From: Burkholderia stagnalis
GTDB lineage: Bacteria; Pseudomonadota; Gammaproteobacteria; Burkholderiales; Burkholderiaceae
Reading direction: 5' to 3'
DNA: 64,000 nt
Assembly (NCBI RefSeq): GCF_902830275.1
Contig: NZ_CADESW010000012.1
Coordinates: 62,001-126,000 of the forward strand
Below the pieces are notes generated by a model, which had not been told where the DNA came from, did no database searches, and saw only the letters and a program-made list of their open reading frames with translations. Below are positions 58,735 through 64,000 of the stretch, one piece after another. The position numbers and the translations under genes were made by a program. Position 1 is the first letter of the stretch. Each line of letters begins with the position of its first letter.

Positions 58735-58980
58735 GAGGATCCGGAAAGGAGCCGGTGCGCCCCGGGGGGGCGCGCGGCGGTGAGACGGAAGGCGGCGGCC
58801 GGATGCGGCTCGCCGCCGAGCCCATGATTGTACGCGCAACTTTTTCGAGTGGCCGCGACGGCGGCGGCCGGCCCCCGCCGTCGCGGCCCCACGCGGATCG
58901 CACTGCGCGGCGCGCGATCGTGCGCCGATTGGATTAAGCTTGCAGCCCTTGTCTGAACAATCCGCGTCCCGCCCGAACCG

Positions 58981-59436
58981 ATGACCGCCTTCCTGCTGAT
59001 CTGGAGCCCAAAGAAATGGCCGTGGCCCGAGCTGCCCGACGTCGCCGCGCGCGTGAAGGCCGGCGAGGCCGTGCACGATGCGTGGGGCTGCGGCTTCGCG
59101 CGCGGCATCCTGCCGGGCGACCGGGTGTTCCTGCACCGCGTCGCGAAGGAGCCCAAGGGCGTGTTCGGCTCCGGCTACGTGACGCGCGCGCCGTACGAGG
59201 TGCCCGATCCGTCGACCAGGCGCGGCTATCGGCTCTGCATCGACTTCGTCTACGACTGGCTCGTCGACGGCCACCAGGAGGTCGTGATCCCGCGCGACGC
59301 GCTGCGGGTCCACCCGTATTCGGTGCAGACCTGGGACGCGCAGACGTCCGGCACGTCGATCAAGCCGATGGTCGAGGGCCCGCTCGAAAAGCGCTGGGCG
59401 GAGCTGACCGGCGGCAAGCGCAAGCCGCCGCGCTGA
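58981..59436 (+). CDS. EVE/PUA-like domain protein
   Basis: A protein of 151 residues, [39 protein letters not shown], then [30 protein letters not shown]. The W.PKKW.W start and GDRVFLxRxxxEPxGxxGSGxVxxxPY core match the N-terminal EVE/PUA-like modules found in modified-cytosine restriction proteins and related systems, which read altered bases. Here the module is alone, with no HNH or nuclease domain. It may act as a stand-alone binder or as a housekeeping reader of modified nucleic acid. Function is not established. Confidence 0.75.
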   Translation: MTAFLLIWSPKKWPWPELPDVAARVKAGEAVHDAWGCGFARGILPGDRVFLHRVAKEPKGVFGSGYVTRAPYEVPDPSTRRGYRLCIDFVYDWLVDGHQEVVIPRDALRVHPYSVQTWDAQTSGTSIKPMVEGPLEKRWAELTGGKRKPPR

Positions 59437-59587
59437 GCGCCGCGCCGCCGCCCCCCGCGCGCCGAATCGCCGCGGGCCGCCCGCCGGCTCGCCGCGCGCG
59501 TCTCCGGTACAATCGGACGATCGTTCCGCCCAGGCGCCGCGGCCCGTGCACCGGCCCGCCCGCGCCCTTCTCTCGCAGGTTTCGCCC

Positions 59588-60871
59588 ATGTCCAACAATC
59601 AGATCCTTTTCGAACGCGCGCAGCAAACCATCCCCGGCGGCGTCAACTCGCCGGTCCGCGCGTTCCGTTCGGTCGGCGGCACGCCGCGCTTCGTCGCGCG
59701 CGCGCAGGGCCCGTATTTCTGGGATGCCGACGGCAAGCAGTACATCGACTACATCGGCTCGTGGGGGCCGATGATCGTCGGCCACGTCCATCCGGAAGTG
59801 CTCGCGGCGGTGCAGAAGGTGCTCGGCGACGGCTTCTCGTTCGGCGCGCCGACCGAGGCCGAGATCGTGATCGCCGAGGAAATCTGCAAGCTCGTGCCGT
59901 CGATCGAGCAGGTGCGGATGGTGTCGAGCGGCACCGAGGCGACGATGAGCGCGCTGCGCCTCGCGCGAGGCTTCACGGGCCGCAGCCGGATCGTCAAGTT
60001 CGAGGGCTGCTACCACGGCCACGCGGACAGCCTGCTCGTGAAGGCCGGCTCCGGCCTGCTGACGTTCGGCAACCCGACGTCGGCAGGCGTGCCCGCCGAC
60101 ATCGCGAAGCACACGACCGTGCTCGAATACAACAACGTCGCCGCGCTCGAGGAAGCGTTCGGCGCGTTCGGCGACGAGATCGCCGCGGTGATCGTCGAGC
60201 CGGTCGCCGGCAACATGAACCTCGTGCGCGGCACGCCCGAATTCCTGAACGCGCTGCGCGCGCTGTGCACGAAGCACGGCGCGGTGCTGATCTTCGACGA
60301 AGTGATGTGCGGCTTCCGCGTCGCGCTCGGCGGCGCGCAGGCCCACTACGGGATCCAGGCCGACCTCACCTGCCTCGGCAAGGTGATCGGCGGCGGGATG
60401 CCGGCCGCCGCGTTCGGCGGCCGCCGCGACATCATGGCCCACCTCGCGCCGCTCGGCGGCGTCTACCAGGCCGGCACGCTGTCGGGCAACCCGATCGCGG
60501 TCGCCGCGGGCCTGAAGACGCTGCAGCTGATCCAGGCGCCCGGCTTCTACGACGCGCTCACCGCGCAGACGAAGCGCCTCGCCGACGGCCTCGCCGCCGA
60601 GGCGCGCGCGGCCGGTGTGCCGTTCGCGGCCGATTCGATCGGCGCGATGTTCGGCCTCTACTTCGCGGAGCGCGTGCCGACGAGCTTCGCCGAGGTCACG
60701 CAGAGCAACGTCGAGCGCTTCAACCGCTTCTTCCACCTGATGCTCGACGAAGGCGTGTATTTCGCGCCGTCCGCGTACGAAGCCGGCTTCGTGTCGAGCA
60801 CGCACGACGACGCGGTGATCGACGCGACGCTCGCCTCCGCCCGCCGCGCGTTCGCCGCGCTGGCAGCCTGA
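59588..60871 (+). CDS. hemL: glutamate-1-semialdehyde 2,1-aminomutase
   Basis: A protein of 427 residues from the ATG at 59588. A PLP enzyme with [54 protein letters not shown] and the Schiff-base Lys in [16 protein letters not shown]. It converts glutamate-1-semialdehyde to 5-aminolevulinate in heme synthesis. TACAAT at 59508-59513 may be the -10 box. It is followed by ribD after 15 bases. Confidence 0.97.
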   Translation: MSNNQILFERAQQTIPGGVNSPVRAFRSVGGTPRFVARAQGPYFWDADGKQYIDYIGSWGPMIVGHVHPEVLAAVQKVLGDGFSFGAPTEAEIVIAEEICKLVPSIEQVRMVSSGTEATMSALRLARGFTGRSRIVKFEGCYHGHADSLLVKAGSGLLTFGNPTSAGVPADIAKHTTVLEYNNVAALEEAFGAFGDEIAAVIVEPVAGNMNLVRGTPEFLNALRALCTKHGAVLIFDEVMCGFRVALGGAQAHYGIQADLTCLGKVIGGGMPAAAFGGRRDIMAHLAPLGGVYQAGTLSGNPIAVAAGLKTLQLIQAPGFYDALTAQTKRLADGLAAEARAAGVPFAADSIGAMFGLYFAERVPTSFAEVTQSNVERFNRFFHLMLDEGVYFAPSAYEAGFVSSTHDDAVIDATLASARRAFAALAA

Positions 60872-60886
60872 CGCGGGGCCGCGCGG

Positions 60887-62008
60887 ATGTTCTCCGACAC
60901 CGATTTCGCCCACATGCAGCGCGCGCTCGCGCTGGCCGCGCGCGGGATGTACACGACGACGCCGAACCCGCGCGTCGGCTGCGTGATCGTCAAGGACGGC
61001 AACGTGATCGGCGAAGGCTACACGCAGCCGGCCGGCCACGATCACGCGGAAGTGCAGGCGCTGAAGGACGCGCGCTCGCGCGGCCACGACGTCGCGGGCT
61101 CGACCGTCTACGTGACGCTCGAGCCGTGCAGCCACTTCGGCCGCACGCCGCCGTGCGCGAACGCGCTGATCGACGCGCGCGTCGCGAAAGTCGTCGCGGC
61201 GATGGAAGACCCGAATCCGCAGGTGTCGGGGCGCGGCCTCGGGATGCTGCGCGACGCGGGCATCGACGTGCGCTGCGGCCTGCTCGCGCACGAGGCGGGC
61301 GAACTGAACATCGGCTTCGTGTCGCGGATGACGCGCGGCCGCCCGTGGGTGCGGATGAAGAGCGCCGCGTCGCTCGACGGCCGCACCGCGCTGCCGTCCG
61401 GCGAGAGCCAGTGGATCACCGGCGACGCCGCGCGCCTCGACGGCCACGCGTGGCGCGCGCGTGCATGCGCGATCCTCACCGGCATCGGCACTGTGCGCGA
61501 GGACAACCCGCAGCTCACCGTGCGCGGCATCGACACGCCGCGCCAGCCGCAGCGCGTGCTCGTCGACAGCCGCCTCGAGCTGCCGCTCGACGCGCGCCTG
61601 CTCGAAGGCGCGCCGCTCTTGATCTTCTGCGGCCGGCTCGACGAAGCGGGCGAAGCGCGCGCCACCGCGCTGAAGGCGCGCGGCGCGGAGATCGTGCCGC
61701 TGCCGAACGCGCACGGCAAGGTCGACCTGCCGGGCATGCTGGCGGCGCTCGGCGCGCGCGGCATCAACGAGCTGCACGTCGAGGCCGGCCACAAGCTGAA
61801 CGGCTCGCTGCTGCGCGAACACTGCGTCGACGAGCTGCTGGTCTATCTCGCGCCGAGCCTGCTCGGCGCGGACGCGGCCGGCATGTTCGATCTCGCCGCG
61901 CCGGCCAGCCTCGACGCGCGCGCGCGGCTCACGTTTCACAGCATCGAGCGGATCGGCGACGATCTGCGCATCCTGGCGCGCTTCGCGCCGCTCAACGCCT
62001 CTCATTGA
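60887..62008 (+). CDS. ribD: riboflavin biosynthesis deaminase/reductase RibD
   Basis: A protein of 373 residues. The N-terminal deaminase domain has the zinc motif DHAEVQAL and YVTLEPCSHFGRTPPCANAL. The C-terminal reductase domain has MKSAASLDGRTALPSGESQWITGDAARLDGH and INELHVEAGHKLNGSLL. It carries out two successive riboflavin-pathway steps on the pyrimidine intermediate. It lies between hemL and ribE with 15 and 14 bases spacing, so the three are likely cotranscribed. Confidence 0.96.
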   Translation: MFSDTDFAHMQRALALAARGMYTTTPNPRVGCVIVKDGNVIGEGYTQPAGHDHAEVQALKDARSRGHDVAGSTVYVTLEPCSHFGRTPPCANALIDARVAKVVAAMEDPNPQVSGRGLGMLRDAGIDVRCGLLAHEAGELNIGFVSRMTRGRPWVRMKSAASLDGRTALPSGESQWITGDAARLDGHAWRARACAILTGIGTVREDNPQLTVRGIDTPRQPQRVLVDSRLELPLDARLLEGAPLLIFCGRLDEAGEARATALKARGAEIVPLPNAHGKVDLPGMLAALGARGINELHVEAGHKLNGSLLREHCVDELLVYLAPSLLGADAAGMFDLAAPASLDARARLTFHSIERIGDDLRILARFAPLNASH

Positions 62009-62022
62009 ACGGAATCGTCACG

Positions 62023-62658
62023 ATGTTTACCGGAATTGTCGCGGCCGTCGGCCGCATTGAATCGATCCAGCCGCTCGGCGCGTCGCCGGACGCGGGCGTG
62101 CGCCTCACCGTGAAAGCCGGCGGGCTCGACCTCGCCGACGTCGCGCTCGGCGACAGCATCGCGATCCAGGGCGCGTGCATGACGGTGATCGAGAAGTCGG
62201 CCGACGCGTTCGACGTCGAGGTGTCGCGCGAGAGCCTGAACCGCACGGTCGGCCTCGCGGCGCCCGGCGACGTCAATCTGGAAAAGGCGCTGCGCGCGCA
62301 TGACCGGCTCGGCGGGCACATCGTGTCCGGCCACGTCGACGGGCTCGGCACGGTGTCGCACTTCGCGCCGGTCGGCGAGTCGCACGAGCTGCGCATCGTC
62401 GCGCCGCGCGAGCTCGGCCGCTACCTCGCATACAAGGGCTCGATCACCGTGAACGGCGTGAGCCTGACCGTGAACTCGGTCGCCGACCGCGCGGACGGCT
62501 GCGAATTCTCGATCAACCTGATTCCGCACACGGTCGACGTGACGACGCTGCGGCACTTGAAGGCAGGCAGCACGGTCAACCTCGAGGTCGACATGATCGC
62601 GCGATACGTGGAGCGGATGCTGTCGGCGTCGCAACCCGCCGGCACCCCGCAGGACTGA
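62023..62658 (+). CDS. ribE: riboflavin synthase, alpha subunit
   Basis: A protein of 211 residues. MFTGIVAAVGRI and SGHVDGLGTV are the duplicated lumazine-binding signatures; the fold has two homologous halves (about 1-97 and 98-190). It forms riboflavin from two 6,7-dimethyl-8-ribityllumazine molecules. No FMN riboswitch is seen upstream in this window. Confidence 0.96.
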   Translation: MFTGIVAAVGRIESIQPLGASPDAGVRLTVKAGGLDLADVALGDSIAIQGACMTVIEKSADAFDVEVSRESLNRTVGLAAPGDVNLEKALRAHDRLGGHIVSGHVDGLGTVSHFAPVGESHELRIVAPRELGRYLAYKGSITVNGVSLTVNSVADRADGCEFSINLIPHTVDVTTLRHLKAGSTVNLEVDMIARYVERMLSASQPAGTPQD

Positions 62659-62666
62659 CCGTCCGG

Positions 62667-62699
62667 CGCGGGCGCCCCGGAGCCATCCGGGCGCCCGCG
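62667..62699. terminator. hairpin between ribE and the GGDEF gene
   Basis: A 14-bp stem with one bulge, CGCGGGCGCC..CCGGA against TCCGGGCGCCCGCG, loop GCCA. It lies between convergent genes. A T-run is missing on both sides, so termination by it is uncertain. Confidence 0.55.
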
Positions 62700-62701
62700 T
62701 C

Positions 62702-63862
62702 TCAGGCCGCGATATCGGCGTGCGCGGCGGCCGTCACGCGGTCGCGCCCGGCCGCCTTCGCCGCATAGAGCGCGGCGTCGGCGCGGGCCATCAGCTGCGA
62801 CAACGGTTCATCGGCCGCGCGCTCGGCCACGCCGGCGCTGAACGTGAACCGGACACCGCCCGCCCCGCCGCCGCCTGCGGCACGCGCCAGCGAAGCGCGC
62901 AGCCGCTCGATCGCGCGCGTGGCATCGCCCTCGGCGGTGTCCGGGCAGAGCACGGCGAACTCCTCCCCGCCGAGCCGCCCGAACAGGTCGCACGGCCGGA
63001 TTCCGCCCGACACGACCGCGGCGAAATGCACGAGCGCCTGATCGCCGGCCGCATGGCCGTGGCGGTCGTTGATCGTCTTGAAGTTGTCCAGGTCGACGAT
63101 GGCGAGCGACAGCGGCACGCCGGCGCGCACCGCGCGCAGGCAATGCTGCTCGGCCCGCTCGAGAAACGCGCCGCGCATCATCGCCCCCGTCAGGCCGTCG
63201 ATGGTCGCGAGCCGCTCGAGACGTTCCGCCACCCGGTCGTGCGCGAGCATCACGACGCCCATCGACAGGCACAGCAGGCTCAGCACGCCGAGCGCGAGAA
63301 ACACGACGTTCGCCGGGGCCACGCTCGCCACCGACGTGTCGCGCAGGTGGCCGAGCATGAACCCGGCGCTGCGTGCGGCATGGGCGAGCGCGCCGGCCGC
63401 GGCCACGACGGCGACGAACACGTAGCTGTACGTGGGCCGGTTCGCCGGCCGGCGGCGCCACGCCAGCCAGCCGATCGAGAAGCGCGTGTAGGCGACGAAT
63501 GCGGACATCAGCACGACGCGCACGCGCGAATCGCCGCCGTTCAGCGCGAAATCGACCAGCACCAGGATCAGCAGCGCGACAGCGGCCAGCTCGGCGCGAT
63601 ACACGGCGCGCACGCCGAAGAATTGCCGGAAGCCGTGCAGCACCGCGAGCGTCGCGCACGCATACAGCGCCGCCGCCACGCCGACCACGGCCGTGGATGT
63701 GCCGTCCGCGAGCGCGAGCACGATCGACACGGCCATCAGCGCCTGCGCGGCGAGCCAGCTGCGCAGGCCCGGCAGGCCGGCGCGCAGCAGCGAGCCGAGC
63801 ACGGCCAGCGACACGATGCAATGGATCAACAGGATCAGCAGGAGAACGGCGGGAGTCGACAT
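62702..63862 (-). CDS. membrane-bound diguanylate cyclase
   Basis: A protein of 386 residues from the ATG at 63862. About six to seven membrane helices fill residues 1-210. The GGDEF domain follows (about 225-375), with active-site GGEEF preceded by RPCDLFGRL, so the RxxD product-inhibition I-site lies five residues ahead. It makes cyclic di-GMP from two GTP and is feedback-inhibited. The membrane part probably senses a small molecule or the membrane state. The remaining 138 bases to the window end hold nothing recognised. Confidence 0.93.
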   Translation of the reverse strand: MSTPAVLLLILLIHCIVSLAVLGSLLRAGLPGLRSWLAAQALMAVSIVLALADGTSTAVVGVAAALYACATLAVLHGFRQFFGVRAVYRAELAAVALLILVLVDFALNGGDSRVRVVLMSAFVAYTRFSIGWLAWRRRPANRPTYSYVFVAVVAAAGALAHAARSAGFMLGHLRDTSVASVAPANVVFLALGVLSLLCLSMGVVMLAHDRVAERLERLATIDGLTGAMMRGAFLERAEQHCLRAVRAGVPLSLAIVDLDNFKTINDRHGHAAGDQALVHFAAVVSGGIRPCDLFGRLGGEEFAVLCPDTAEGDATRAIERLRASLARAAGGGGAGGVRFTFSAGVAERAADEPLSQLMARADAALYAAKAAGRDRVTAAAHADIAA

Positions 63863-64000
63863 GTCCGGAGCGCCCAATCTGAATCGCCGAACGCCGCCGC
63901 CCGTGTGCCGCCCCCCGGCGCATCGCGCCGTCTGGCTGGCCCCGCCGAAAGTGCGTGCCGCGCTTGCGCGCCGGCGATGCGATCGGGTCGGTACGGACGC

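Noticed and set aside
59588-62658. possible FMN riboswitch upstream of ribD/ribE
   Set aside because: Gene spacing is only 15 and 14 bases, leaving no room for the conserved aptamer.

Overview
The window is GC-rich chromosomal DNA with strong G/C third-position bias, and it reads as a Burkholderia chromosome, most likely of the Burkholderia cepacia complex. Supporting signs are an OmpC-type porin, a rpoZ-spoT block behind gmk, a glucokinase-HexR fusion behind pgl, an AlkB alkane hydroxylase and an orphan VgrG cluster. The assignment comes from protein content; no database was searched.

Layout. 0-6.3 kb: the start of an exported protein (cut by the window edge), a DUF2946 protein, a secreted chorismate mutase, an exonuclease/GIY-YIG fusion, a cold-shock gene with a long leader, a strong small-RNA candidate, a porin and greB. 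6.3-13.9 kb: two tandem identical tRNA-Arg genes, the yicC-gmk-rpoZ-spoT run, divergent rph-rdgB-hemW, then tRNA-Ser(UGA). 14-25 kb: small envelope proteins, an MHS-type transporter, a heptosyltransferase, a ClC chloride transporter, minCDE, a GNAT acetyltransferase, and alkB preceded by three 49-bp hairpin repeats. 25-27 kb: a chemoreceptor.

27-33 kb: an AT-richer accessory type VI secretion cassette transcribed leftward as vgrG, a LysM/M23/GH24 cell-wall hydrolase, a LprI-like periplasmic protein (likely immunity) and a PAAR protein. It sits next to tRNA-Ser(CGA). 33-42.4 kb: housekeeping genes serS, rarA, lolA, ftsK, trxB, a Smr-domain gene and a TRIC-type channel.

42.4-48.2 kb: one leftward operon with a periplasmic binding protein, two permeases and an ATPase of the His/Lys/Arg type, then a histidine ammonia-lyase homologue that lacks exactly the MIO-forming Ala-Ser-Gly, then a HutC-type repressor. 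A perfect HutC-like operator lies in front of the first gene. 48.4-57.5 kb: a sugar ABC transporter divergent from zwf-pgl-glk/hexR, with a HexR-type palindrome between them, so glucose uptake and the entry to the Entner-Doudoroff pathway lie together with their likely regulator. 57.5-64 kb: a Bcr/CflA transporter, an EVE/PUA-like protein, hemL-ribD-ribE and a membrane diguanylate cyclase.

The points most worth a second look are the dual-hydrolase T6SS cassette, the MIO-less ammonia-lyase homologue under HutC control, the three-hairpin small RNA at about 3.9-4.0 kb, and the 49-bp hairpin repeats that abut the alkB ribosome binding site. No rRNA, CRISPR array, insertion sequence or prophage was seen.
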